This document shows positions 33,079 through 43,307 of a stretch of 64,000 nucleotides of DNA, one piece after another. The notes beneath the pieces are model-generated. The model saw only the letters and a program-made list of their open reading frames with translations, was not told where the DNA came from and made no database searches. The DNA lies in the NCBI GenBank assembly GCA_026119855.1, contig JAOWBW010000565.1, positions 558,001 to 622,000 on the forward strand, in the 5' to 3' direction. The translations under genes and the position numbers were made by a program. The stretch is from Campanula takesimana (taxonomy: Eukaryota > Streptophyta > Magnoliopsida > Asterales > Campanulaceae). How positions within the stretch are numbered: position 1 is the stretch's first letter; each line of letters starts with the position of its first letter.

Positions 33079-34353
33079 TGTAGATACCCCGGGGAGCCAC
33101 GGCTTGGCTAGAGCGGTGAATTATCCTAGGATGTCTAACTTGTTTTAGATTGTTTAGAGTCGCCACCTATGTTTTTAAAGGAACATAAGAAAAACCTAAA
33201 AATAGCCTAATTTATGTACAAAACCAGAGATTCGGGAGAGAAGGATTCGGGGGTTAGGTGACGGAGTGGGAAGTACTTAAACACCCACTCCGCCCCGCTT
33301 ACGCGGGTCTTGCTACTATTGGTGTTCTAATATTTACATGTCCTTCAATTAATTAAATATAAATGTGCTAACAATTGAGATGAGAAGAAAAGGGGAAATA
33401 AAATAGAATTGTTTTATTTATTTAATGATAAAGATTACATGAAACAAGTAATGTTAAAGAATTACATTAAGAGATGAAGAGAAATTAACATGGTGAATTA
33501 AAGTTAAGATTAAAATGTAGGGAGATAACCTTAACTAACTTCAATATGTGAAGTAGTCATGTTGGTCATGTCCCATTAATGGGGATTGCATACATCAAGA
33601 AGAAGAAAACAAAGGAAGAAAATGGAGTTGTACCTTGAGAAAGAGGACTTGGAACCTTGACTTGAAAGTGTTGTTGTTGTAATGAAATTGTTGTAGAACA
33701 ATTTGTGTAGAGTCTTGTTACTAAGAACTCTTGTTAGGAGAATTTGTGTATAATGTAGTTGGTGAATCAAGGTTGGAGTCCCTTTCTAAGGTAGAAGATG
33801 ATGGTTTTTTATAGGTAAAAAAGAGAGGGAAATGATGGAGGGAAATTGGTCATCCATGTGAAATGGAATGTGCCAATCACAAATAAGATAAATGAATAAA
33901 AGAAAAATAAAAGAAATAAAAGAAATCAAATAATAAATGAAAGAAATATTAGTTTTTGGGAAAAGGCTTAGAATTTGGGATTGGGAGTTAATGAGAAAAG
34001 GGGGGATGAATGTGGATGTAAAAAGATGGTTTTTGTGATCAAGAAAAGATGTTTGTAAATAAGAAAAGGGAGGGAAATAAGGTGCAATCCGTTACTGCCA
34101 AAGTGGGAAGCGCGCGGGTCCGGCTTTTGGGGCGGGACGCGCGCGCGGCTCACTGGCAGTGCCGGAAGCGCCCGCGGGTGAAAATGACAGAAAGACAGAA
34201 TGACCCTAAAAGTTAACTCTGTTATGCAGTTTAGTCCAAAACTAACGGAATCAGTTAGGAACTTAACCGAAGTAACAGAAATCAACAAAAACAAGTTAAA
34301 TAAAAATACTATGTATGCAATCGGGGTGAGAGGTCCAAGGCGGGGTGTCTACA
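33079..34353 (-). repeat. 3' LTR of element B
   Basis: Minus strand TGTAGACACCCCGCCTTGGA to CCGGGGTATCTACA. It has a TATA-like CTATAAAAAA at 33814-33805, CpG words at 34108-34180 and a primer-site-like GGTGGCGACTCT at 33167-33156. Confidence 0.93.
34108..34180. repeat. CpG-rich word triplet in the B 3' LTR
   Basis: AAGCGCGCGGGT (34108), GACGCGCGCGCGGCT (34136) and AAGCGCCCGCGGGT (34166). First to third word is 58 nt. The same triplet is at 41559, 41587 and 41617 in the other LTR. Confidence 0.82.
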
Positions 34354-34366
34354 GAGCCCCTCGGCG
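34354..34366 (-). other. Putative polypurine tract of element B
   Basis: Minus strand CGCCGAGGGGCTC abuts the 3' LTR. It is short and not pure purine, so this is called mainly from position. Confidence 0.45.
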
Positions 34367-34529
34367 ACGTGGATTGCAAAGCAAAACGCGTCGACGAAAG
34401 TAAAAACACCCGCCGAGGACATCGACAAAGAAAAAAGGAAGAAAAGAAAACAAAGACTCGATAAAAGTAGGAATTTGAGATTGCGATTGATAGAGGTGCA
34501 CTCCCTGCACGAGCGACTTTTGCTGGAGT

Positions 34530-34910
34530 GTTGAATTGGAGCTCATGGGAGCTTGTCTCGATATGGACCGAGTTGTTGAGTTGGGGCTCATGGGAGCTTG
34601 TCTCGATATGGACCGAGTTGCCGACTTGGAGCTCATGGGAGCTTGTCTCGATATGGACCGAGTTGTTGACTTGGAGCTCATGGGAGCTTGTCTCGATATG
34701 GACCGAGTTGCCGACTTGGAGCTCATGGGAGCTTGTCTCGATATGGACCGAGTTGCCGACTTGGAGCTCATGGGAGCTTGTCTCGATATGGACCGAGTTG
34801 CCGACTTGGGGCTCATGGGAGCTTGTCTCGATATGGACCGAGTTGCCGACTTGGGGCTCATGGGAGCTTGTCTCGATATGGACCGAGTTGCCGACTTGGA
34901 GCCGCATCTG
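34530..34910. repeat. 45-bp minisatellite, about eight copies
   Basis: The unit is about ATGGACCGAGTTGCCGACTT plus a GAGCTCATGGGAGCTTGTCTC-like half; copies are nearly identical. Because 45 is a multiple of 3 and the unit lacks stops, five or more frames on both strands stay open, giving 15-residue repeat ORFs (for example HELQVGNSVHIETSS on the minus strand). No independent sign that any is a gene. Confidence 0.92.
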
Positions 34911-35360
34911 CTTATGTTGTTGACCTTGTGGGGTGTGGGCACGGTTGACCACTTTCTGGTGGGGATGAAGTGCCTTGAGTAGCGGATGCTGTTGACTTCG
35001 TGGTGGTACCTGTTATGTGTGTGCTTGACAGGTATATGTGTTCTTGCAAGAAGATGCACGAAGTGTGAAATGAAGAGAGAGAAATTGTTCTCTTGGTGTG
35101 ATGGGATTTTGGAACACCCTTGCAATGAGAGAGAAGTAAGAATATAGAGAGTGATCTTGTGTGCGGTGTGATTTTGAGGAAAGCTTTGGATGTATTCATA
35201 CCTTCACTTACCATTGCCGCTTGAGTGGAGATGGATTTCTGATGTCCGCGGAGGATGCTTTGATGGAGATGTCCATTCTTTGGATGTTGATGAGAGAATG
35301 CCCTTGATGTTGGGTTGGCGAGATGGTACTCTGGATGATGGGTTGGTCGTGCTAAAAGGC

Positions 35361-35400
35361 TGCCTACGTATCCCTTTAAGAGAATCAGACCAGCGTAGTT
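35361..35400 (-). other. CTACG...CGTAG hairpin motif, weak copy in B
   Basis: The outer CTACG/CGTAG is intact. The inner arms ATTCTC../..GGGAT pair only with wobbles. Confidence 0.4.
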
Positions 35401-37509
35401 CAAGGATGATGGAGAATGCTGGAGGAGAAGCTAGGAGCAAAGCAAAGCACATACTTTTGCACATAGAAGGAGAAAGAAAAAGAAAAATCTTTTTTTTTTT
35501 TTTTAGATTAGAAAGGAAAGAATATGCACACATGTGAGGAAAAGATTTTGTTTTTTAGTTCGTGGGTGAACCATTTTAACCATTGTGTGCTTGTGAAGCC
35601 AACCCAAGATCAAGTCATGTTCAGTCGAAGTCCGGATTGCCTCGCTTGAATTCTGTTATCGCCGGTGTGCCCAACGAAGATTGATGTCTAGCCCCAAGAG
35701 ATTTGTCGATTATGGGGCTTCAAAAGGCTTTTGATGCCGAGATGAGGGGTTGCTGATTGTAAAGCCCCTAGAATGCCTTGATGCCAAATTTTGAGGGACT
35801 TGCATAGCTCCAAGATAAATCAGCTTTTGGCCCATTCGAGTAAATCGCCCTTTGTTGTTGTAGTGAGCAAGCCCCAAGAGGAGATCGTTGATGCCAAGCT
35901 TCGAGAGATTGCAAAGCCCCAAGTGTCGTGGGCTTGTAGATGGTGAGATGTGAAGACCTTTCATTGTAAAGCCCCAAATTACCTCGCGATTGGCTCGGCA
36001 TTGAGAGCGGGTGTACCGTTTGGTAGAATTCTTGATAGAGATCTCCTTCTTGCTCTTACTGGGAGATGAATAGCCTCATTGTGGTCGATACCCAAATGGC
36101 TGAGGGCTTATGTCAAAGGATGCAGTAATGTCTTGCGGTGCCGTCGAGGTCGCAGAGGATAAGGTCTTGGTGTGATAAAGTCCCAAATAAGTATGCTTGC
36201 TTGACTCTTCTTGAGTTGAACTAATGACGGATCTTCGGATGCAACTAGTGCTGTGGCCCAACTTTATCTGAGCTGCACCTTGTGCTTTTGATCTTGGAGA
36301 AGGGGGTGCTGAATTGCAGAAGCATTGGGATTGGCCGTGGCATTTCCCGCTATAACCCTGTTTTGATTAGAGTTTAGCATATTGAATCTTTTTCCTTTTC
36401 TCTAAGACTTCCTTCAAAATCTCGCTTGAAAGTTCTAACAAAAATCATCAACTTCATTCATAACATCGGAGTCTTCATTTAAAACCAAGAGGCCTTTGAC
36501 TTGAAGTGTTGAGAGACCTTTGAAGCTTGATCTCTTTCATGGAGCTATAAGACTACTCCACATTGCATTGCTTGAGCATTGATGTCCCCAAAAGACTGTC
36601 GGTTGCGAAGCCCCAATATTGCCCTTTGCTCGGATTACTGTAATGCCGTAGCCCAAAAGATTGTAGATTACGAAGCCCCTTGAGACCTTCGGTGCCGAAT
36701 TGAGGAAGCTTCCAATGTTGCACATGACTCGGCTGGGGATACTGCTGGGGAGTTAATTGCTCTTTGCCGAGGGAGCCTTTAAGACTTGACCGTAGCCCCT
36801 AGAGTGCCATCATTGATTGCGAGAAAGGTCCATCCTTGATTGGGGGAACGAGCACGGGCACACGCGACAAGAGGGCTTTTTGACATCCCTTTTGGGAGAC
36901 TTTGAGGATAGTCTCACACATCTTTCTCGAACATAGCCTCTAGGGTGTATTGATTGTCAAGTGAAGCAAAAGAAGTCCTTGTCCTTGAGTCACATAGCCC
37001 CTAGGGCGTCACCATTTGTTGAGCAAAGCAAGAGTGACTCATCCTCGTGAGAGGGAACAAACATGAGAGGATATGGCAAGAGCTACTCCATTTCTCGGGA
37101 GCCTTTCGGCGTACTTTAGAAGCACGTACTTGAAGAAGCCTTGAAAACTGAGACACATGTTGTTGCTATTTGTTGCCCAAGCCAATTGACTAGCTAGGGA
37201 TTATTTGTGCAACCTCGTGCCCTTTTATGATGGGCTTGTTCTCGGATGGATCTTGGTTACCACGGGCCTTCTTTTCATGAACTCAAAAATGCACACTGCT
37301 GGAGAATGATGCCGATAACCCAAGACAACCTTTGATGGTGCTATATCTTGTCGAGCCTTTTTCAATCCCAAAGTTGACTCGGTGGGGAATTGACTTGCTG
37401 TGGAGATTCAACGTAGAACTTGTCTTCTTTAGAGGCCGGGGATCTCCATTTCTCTTTCCCTTCTCTCTCTCACTCTCTCATTTTTTTTTTATGACGCACC
37501 CTGTTTTTT

Positions 37510-37546
37510 GCCTAGACCGCCCTTTCGGGTTTTCAATCTAGCGGGC
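37510..37546 (-). other. Candidate small RNA hairpin, copy in element B
   Basis: CTAGA/TCTAG arms around CCC-GAAA-GGG on the element strand. It corresponds to copy 1 of element A (both follow a GACGCACCC-T tract). A decayed relative at 38192-38228 corresponds to A's copy at 1642. Confidence 0.4.
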
Positions 37547-38015
37547 ATCTCTTTTGCGTCTTCATCATTTTTTTTTCTTTTGACTCAATTGATGAGGAAG
37601 TGTGCATTGACTCTAGCTGAGGAGATAAGACATGTGATTTTGCGGTGGAGACCTTTTGTCACTAATGATGAGTGACATTGACTTGACTAGGGAAGTGTCC
37701 CTAGTATTGACATGTATTTTTTATTGAATTGAATGACTCGCGAAGGCAAGTAAGTCATTAAGAGAGAAGAGAAGGAAAGCCCCAATTTGATTGCAAGAAA
37801 TTGGGAGTATGCAGAAAGAATAGAAGTCCCTAGACTCGACAAGGAGCGCGAAATGATTCCAAATCTGAGAAAGCTGTTCAATCTTTTTGGTGATTAATTC
37901 ATTGGCAAATGAATCGTAAAAAGATGTCTTGACAAGTTCGAGATGAAGGTCGATCACCATAACGCGCTAGGGCTAAACATATCTTCTTTCTTGCATGAGA
38001 CCGGACCCGCAGGTT

Positions 38016-38056
38016 GCCTACGTTCCTCCAGTGTAGAGGCTCAGGTCACCGTAGTT
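38016..38056 (-). other. CTACG...CGTAG hairpin motif, second copy in B
   Basis: CTACG, GACCTGAG, stem CCTC/GAGG, CGTAG on the element strand. Confidence 0.5.
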
Positions 38057-38491
38057 CTTATGGATTCTCCATTCTTCGTGATGAATTGTTGCTTCGTCCT
38101 TCGTCGGTGGATGATGATGATGATCTTGATGTGAACTTCTTTGATTGAGGGGGATTTTTTTTTATTTATTTTTTTGTGTGCTCTAACTTTTGCCTATGTT
38201 GATTTGATGGTTTCAACCTAGCGAGCTCTTTTTTTTCTTTTTTTTTTTTTTTTTTTTTAATCCCCCTTTGAAAACTTTGCTTGACTTCTTCATGATTGTT
38301 GCTCCACCTTGTTTGTCTTGGCTTCGTCGTTGATGTTGGCGTCGATGTTTAGCCCCTAGGCGTTCAAGTGATGGCCTTGTTCTAAAACTTGTTTAGACAT
38401 TTTTTCATCATTTTGCCAAGAATTAGATCGAACAACTTGGAAGAGTGTATAAGGACAAGAACGACTTTTATTTGATAAGAAGACTCGACAC

Positions 38492-39247
38492 TTAACATGG
38501 GACGAGAGAAAACATTAATGCACACAAAAGAGGACTTTTGACTCTTTTTTTTTTTTTTTTTTTTTTAATTCCTACTACTAGGTAGAGAAAGAGAAACGGA
38601 GATTGTTGTCGTCGTCCTCTTTGTTGAAGCCCCATTTCAAAACCAAGCCACTTCTTTGATGAGTTGCTCTTCACCCCGGTAAATTCGCCGTTGTCGATCA
38701 AATCTTGGATGATGTTTCGGAGAAGGAAGCACCCTTCGGTAGTGTGGCCACTATGCTTGTGGTAGCCGCACCATTCACCATGAGCATGATTTTTCAGTAT
38801 CGCCTTCGGCTTGTACCCCTCCAAAGGTTTGATCTTCCCTCTTGCCACCAAAATTTCAAATGCCTCGGCTTGGGTTACTCCTTGGAGAGGAGTGAAAACT
38901 CGGTTGTTGGTGGTACCTTTGTAGCTTTTGAGGGTCGGGCCACTTAAGCATGCTTTATCATTGAACTTTGCTTTGCTGTCGGTGAGCTCTTGCAAATGGG
39001 CTTTGAGTTCGGAAACCTCTTCCTTGTGAATTCTTCTTTCATAATCAAGACGGGCCTTGAGTTCGGAAACCTCTTCTTTGTGAATCCGCTTGTCGATATC
39101 GAAACGGACTTACCACAAATTGTCTTTACGGCGGGCATCCTCGACAATCCTATCCATTTGTTCCCCCATTGATTTCATTACGTTGAGTAACCCTTCGTTG
39201 GACACGAAATCATTTCCACCGTTGTTGTTGTCCCCGTTGGAAGCCAT
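38492..39247 (-). pseudogene. Reduced gag-like protein of element B, one in-frame stop
   Basis: It starts at ATG 39247 (MASNGDNNNGG). A helical N-terminus leads to an in-frame TAA at 39112-39110. The same frame then continues with an eleven-residue motif IHKEEVSELKA repeated twice, 22 residues apart (coiled coil), a short linker, a QAEAFEILVARGKIKPL segment, and the finger CGYHKHSGHTTEGC followed by RNIIQDLIDNGEF, typical of Tat/Ogre nucleocapsid. The capsid core is absent. The C-terminus beyond KWLGFEMG is low complexity. The plan matches the A protein (2569-3288), though the coiled-coil repeats are of unrelated sequence. Whether the stop is read through or marks decay cannot be told from one copy. 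Confidence 0.6.
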
Positions 39248-40140
39248 TGGACCTATTGGAAGAGCACGGTTGATCTTAGATTGGTCCCACAAACACCTTT
39301 TGAGTAAAATAAATTTAACCCACAAACACAAAAAAGGCTCAACCATATAAAGAAAATGACTCTTTTTTGTTTTTTTTTTTTTTTATTTACAAAAGTCGGA
39401 AGGACAGAGTCCTTTTTGGGGTTTCTAGAAAAAAATAGTGGAATCGTCACACTAGTATATTGACCTTCTCGCGGTCCCATATACTCATCGGATTCCACCA
39501 CGCTTGTGAGCCCTACATGTGTCGGGATTATACTAAATTAATGTAGTAAATCATACATGCGGGGACGGATTTTTATTTTCGTCCAAAATAGTCACTTTTG
39601 GGGACGGAGTTTTATTTCGTCCATTGCAACAAATTGGCATGTATGATTTGAAGACATTAGTTTAGGGAAATCTTGGCACATGGAAACCGACTTGAGTCAC
39701 GGAGTGTTAGACCCTAGACTAGAATTGTGTGGCTTGTGCTCGGCTTGAATATGAGGCTCAAAGGTCACCCCCGGCATGTAGTCATGAACTACGCCACGGG
39801 CTGAGGTTTACCGCTTCGAAAGAGCCAATGTCGAGTGGAGCTTGAAACTTTCTAGGACGGGCCTCGACGGGTTTGGGGTTGGACTTGTGCGACTCGATAG
39901 TGAGCAGTTGATAAGAATATGTGCATGTAGTGTGAGGTCTAACATGTGACAAAACATTTTTTTTTTTTTTCAAAAGAAATAAATAAAAAAACAAATAAGC
40001 ACATAATTACAACTTTCGAATCACCCGTTTGACCGATAAAAATAAACAGAAAGTAAAAGAAATTGTATGCAGGCCCGGTGCCCACACACTGTCATTCTGT
40101 TCTGTTTCTGTGCACTGTTCTGTTCCGGGAATGCGCCCAG

Positions 40141-40208
40141 AAGCGCGCGCATTGGGTTGCCTATGCGGAAGGCGCGCGCGTGAGAGGAAGAAGGGCAGAG
40201 GCGCCCGC
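40141..40208. repeat. CpG-rich word triplet 1 in the B leader
   Basis: AAGCGCGCGCATT (about 40141), AAGGCGCGCGCGTG (about 40169) and GAGGCGCCCGCTT (about 40198-40199). On the first C of each core, first to third word is 58 nt, as in the LTR. Located about 300-360 nt after the primer site in element orientation. Confidence 0.8.
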
Positions 40209-40349
40209 TTTTGGGTGAGAACCTGCAAATCAGTGGGTTCAAGGGATTGCCTTGACCCTTAATTAAGAAAACTTTTGACCATTAATTAAGAAAACTTTCC
40301 CCTGCAGTAATTGTTAGCACAGAAATATGGAATTGAAGGACAAGAAAGG

Positions 40350-40417
40350 AGGCGGGCGATGCTGGTAATTGGGGTCGGACGCGCGCGCTTTAGGCCAAGA
40401 AGGCCAGAGGCGCGCGC
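40350..40417. repeat. CpG-rich word triplet 2 in the B leader
   Basis: AGGCGGGCGATG (40350), GACGCGCGCGCTTT (40378) and AGGCGCGCGCTTCC (40408). Span again 58 nt. Located about 85-150 nt after the primer site. Confidence 0.8.
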
Positions 40418-40500
40418 TTCCCAACCTTTTTACCAGAATGCCCAGTAAACAGTAATAAGAACACCAAAAATTAAGAACGCAAGTTTAACCCTCTAAATCG

Positions 40501-40518
40501 TCCCCAGCAGAGTCGCCA
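40501..40518 (-). other. Primer-binding site of element B
   Basis: Minus strand TGGCGACTCTGCTGGGGA, one base from the LTR end. Confidence 0.9.
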
Positions 40519-40519
40519 C

Positions 40520-41804
40520 TGTAGATACCCCGGGGAGCCACGGCTTGGCTAGAGCGGTGAATTATCCTAGGATGTCTAACTTGTTTTAGATTGTTTAGAG
40601 TCGCCACCTATGTTTTTAAAGGAACATAAGAAAACCTAAAAATAGCCTAATTTATGTACAAAACCAGAGATTCGGGAGAGAAGGATTCGGGGGTTAGGTG
40701 ACGGAGTGGGAAGTACTTAGACACCCACTCCGCCCCGCTTACGCGGGTCTTGCTACTATTGGTGTTCTAATATTTACATGTCCTTCAATTAATTAAATAG
40801 AAATGTGCTAACAATTGAGATGAGAAGAAAATGGGAAATAAAGGGGAAATAAAATAGAATTGTTTTATTTATTTAACGATAAAGATTACATGTAACAAGT
40901 AATGTTAAAGAATTACATTAAGAGATGAAGAGAAATTAACATGGTGAATTAAAGTTAAGATTAAAATGTAGGGAGATAACCTTAACTAACTTCAATATGT
41001 GAAGTAGTCATGTTGGTCATGTCCCATTAATGGGGATTGCATACATCAAGAAGAAGAAAACAAAGGAAGAAAATGGAGTTGTACCTTGAGAAAGAGGACT
41101 TGGAACCTTGACTTGAAAGTGTTGTTGTTGTAATGAAATTGTTGTAGAACAATTTGTGTAGAGTCTTGTTACTAAGAACTCTTGTTGGGAGAATTTGTGT
41201 ATAATGTAGTTGGTGAATCAAGGTTGGAGTCCCTTTCTAAGGTAGAAGATGATGGTTTTTTATAGGTAAAAAAGAGAGGGAAATGATGGAGGGAAATTGG
41301 TCATCCATGTGAAATGGAATGAGCCAATCACAAATAAGATAAATGAATAAAAGAAAAATAAAAGAAATAAAAGAAATCAAATAATAAATGAAAGAAATAT
41401 TAGTTTTTGGGAAAAGACTTAGAATTTGGGATTGGGAGTTAATGAGAAAAGGGGGGATGTATGTGGATGTAAAAAGATGGTTTTTGTGATCAAGAAAAGA
41501 TGTTTGTAAATAAGAAAAGGGAGGGAAATAAGGTGCAATCCGTTACTGCCAAAGTGGGAAGCGCGCGGGTCCGGCTTTTGGGGCGGGACGCGCGCGCGGC
41601 TCACTGGCAGTGCCAGAAGCGCCCGCGGGTGAAAATGACAGAAAGACAGAATGACCCTAAAAGTTAACTCTGTTATGCAGTTTAGTCCAAAACTAACGGA
41701 ATCAGTTAGGAACTTAACCGAAGTAACAAAAATCAACAAAAACAAGTTAAATAAAAATACTATGTATGCAATCGGGGTGAGAGGTCCAAGGCGGGGTGTC
41801 TACA
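40520..41804 (-). repeat. 5' LTR of element B
   Basis: Differs from 33079-34353 by about 11 substitutions, a 1-bp and a roughly 10-bp indel (extra AATAAAGGGG near 40835). It has the same TATA-like box (about 41246-41255) and CpG words (41559-41630). Confidence 0.93.
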
Positions 41805-41891
41805 CATACACCCTCGACCTCAAATAAAATGAAAAATATTTATATTTAATTACATAAAAATTAAAAAGTTTGATTTTCTAGAAGAAATATA

Positions 41892-42136
41892 CTCCTTCCG
41901 TCCCATTTCAAATTGCAAATACTAGGTTGGCACGGGGATTAAGGGAAAAAGTGAAAAAGGTGATGTGTTGTGAGTGTTGATAGTTGAGTGGGAGAGAGAA
42001 AGTGGGGTAGAGAATAGTTAGTGGGTTAGTGGATGTGAGTGTGCAAGTGGGTTAAAACTTGTCATTTTTGGATTTTGCAATTTTAGTTGGGACACCTTTT
42101 CGACAACTTTTGCAATTTGAAATGGGACGGCGGGAG
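41892..42136. mobile_element. Stowaway-type MITE (245 bp)
   Basis: Ends CTCCTTCCGTCCCATTTCAA and its inverse TTGAAATGGGACGGCGGGAG, flanked by TA. Non-coding. Confidence 0.85.
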
Positions 42137-42237
42137 TACATAATGATACACAAAGGGAAATTTAATTCCGATTGTGGGAAGCGACCAACGTGGAGTCTGA
42201 CTGGCAGAAAAGCTATCCTCCTCGTCATCACAAAGTA

Positions 42238-42511
42238 CTCCCTCCGGTCCGAAATAACTGTCGTTTTTTTACTTTTGACAAAAATTAAGAAATGCAATTA
42301 TTAAGGCATATTAATGGTGAAAGTTCCATGTTTACCCTTATTTATTGTTCAACTTTCTTACATTATTACACTCACTAAGTCAATTAATAAAGTAAAACAA
42401 CTTCCAATGAAAGGGTAAATAAGGAATTTTAATTGTTTTGACTCAAAAGTGACAATTATTTTGGACCAAAAAAATTGCTCAAAAACGACAGATATTTTGG
42501 ACCGGAGGGAG
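42238..42511. mobile_element. Stowaway-type MITE (274 bp)
   Basis: Ends CTCCCTCCGGTCCGAAATAA and inverse ATTTTGGACCGGAGGGAG, flanked by TA. Non-coding. Confidence 0.87.
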
Positions 42512-42513
42512 TA

Positions 42514-43307
42514 AGAATTTTAGAAAATATCAATCTCTTATTTTAATAGTGGAAAAGGCAGAGAAACTCACGACTCTTCTCTTGGTTTACCTTTTTTGTT
42601 GACAACCCTGATCTCAACAACCAAATCGAAGCCGGTTGAGATTTTGGAGGCATGACAATTTGAAAATTGGAAAGGATGAATGATTATTGGCATTTTTGTT
42701 TCTCTTATAATTACTCTAAACTTGCTGAGTGATCTCTTATTTTACTGCTTAACAAAATAAAAAAACTCTCCCTCATCTACCTTGGTTTGTACCGATGATC
42801 GGAAGTAGGGGAACATGCTGTTGATCAACTGTTAAGAAATAATGGGTAGACTAGCCTAAAATGTAGCAGAAAACAATGAATCAAGGATACAACAGTCATT
42901 AACATTGTTTCTCCATTAATGGAGATATCTTCCTGGGTTACACAACAATAGACAGGGACATCTTCAATTTCTCCATACTCGAACAATATTCCTCCATTCA
43001 AATACTAATGAAATTGTTGTTTGTTTAAGGGTCATAATCGAGTACGTTGCCAATCGGATGAAGAAGATGAACCAGAAACGACATATTGCTGCCTTTGAAG
43101 AATTGGAAACCAAAATCGTCATCTCAAACAAATGGAAAATAGATCCAAGTTGAAGTTCCAGCTCATAGATTTTTTTGAGGGCCAAAATGACAAGCGTGTT
43201 ATCAGTAAACTCAGTTTTACCATTGTAGAGCCTAAGCAACCAATTTGACCTGTGTAATGGACGTTAGAGTATTATCCTTCCTTATCGAACCAGTAAATCT
43301 TATGCAG
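42514..43307. other. Sequence upstream of the first recognisable HtrA-like exon
   Basis: No exon with the expected His-region of the protease fold was found. A minus-strand ORF (43239-42964) has no recognisable similarity. Ends in a splice acceptor (aatcttatgcag) at 43307. Confidence 0.5.

Larger units (their letters stand above)
34950..38490 (-). other. Non-coding interior of element B
   Basis: About 3.5 kb without a convincing ORF. It holds degenerate repeats around GCAAAGCCCCAAG (35700-36700), T tracts, two CTACG hairpin copies (35361, 38016) and two GCCTAG-type blocks (37510, 38192). Confidence 0.6.
33079..41804 (-). mobile_element. Element B: complete non-autonomous Tat-like LTR retrotransposon
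   Basis: LTRs (33079-34353, 1275 bp; 40520-41804, 1285 bp) are flanked by CATAC (33074-33078 and 41805-41809). By eye the LTRs differ by about 11 substitutions and two indels, so the insertion is recent. The minus-strand order is 5' LTR, primer site, leader with CpG-rich words, a gag-like ORF with one stop, about 3.5 kb without coding potential, a 45-bp minisatellite, polypurine tract and 3' LTR. No protease, reverse transcriptase or integrase is present. It shares interior modules with A (CTACG hairpins, GCCTAG...CTAGCG blocks in the same order). Confidence 0.93.

Noticed and set aside
34296..35125. Long repeat-protein ORFs on both strands
   Set aside because: They arise from the stop-free 45-bp unit in several frames; flanking sequence is non-coding and overlaps the LTR.
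42964..43239. Minus-strand ORF upstream of the HtrA-like gene
   Set aside because: No recognisable family, no splice logic, and AT-rich composition. Treated as chance.
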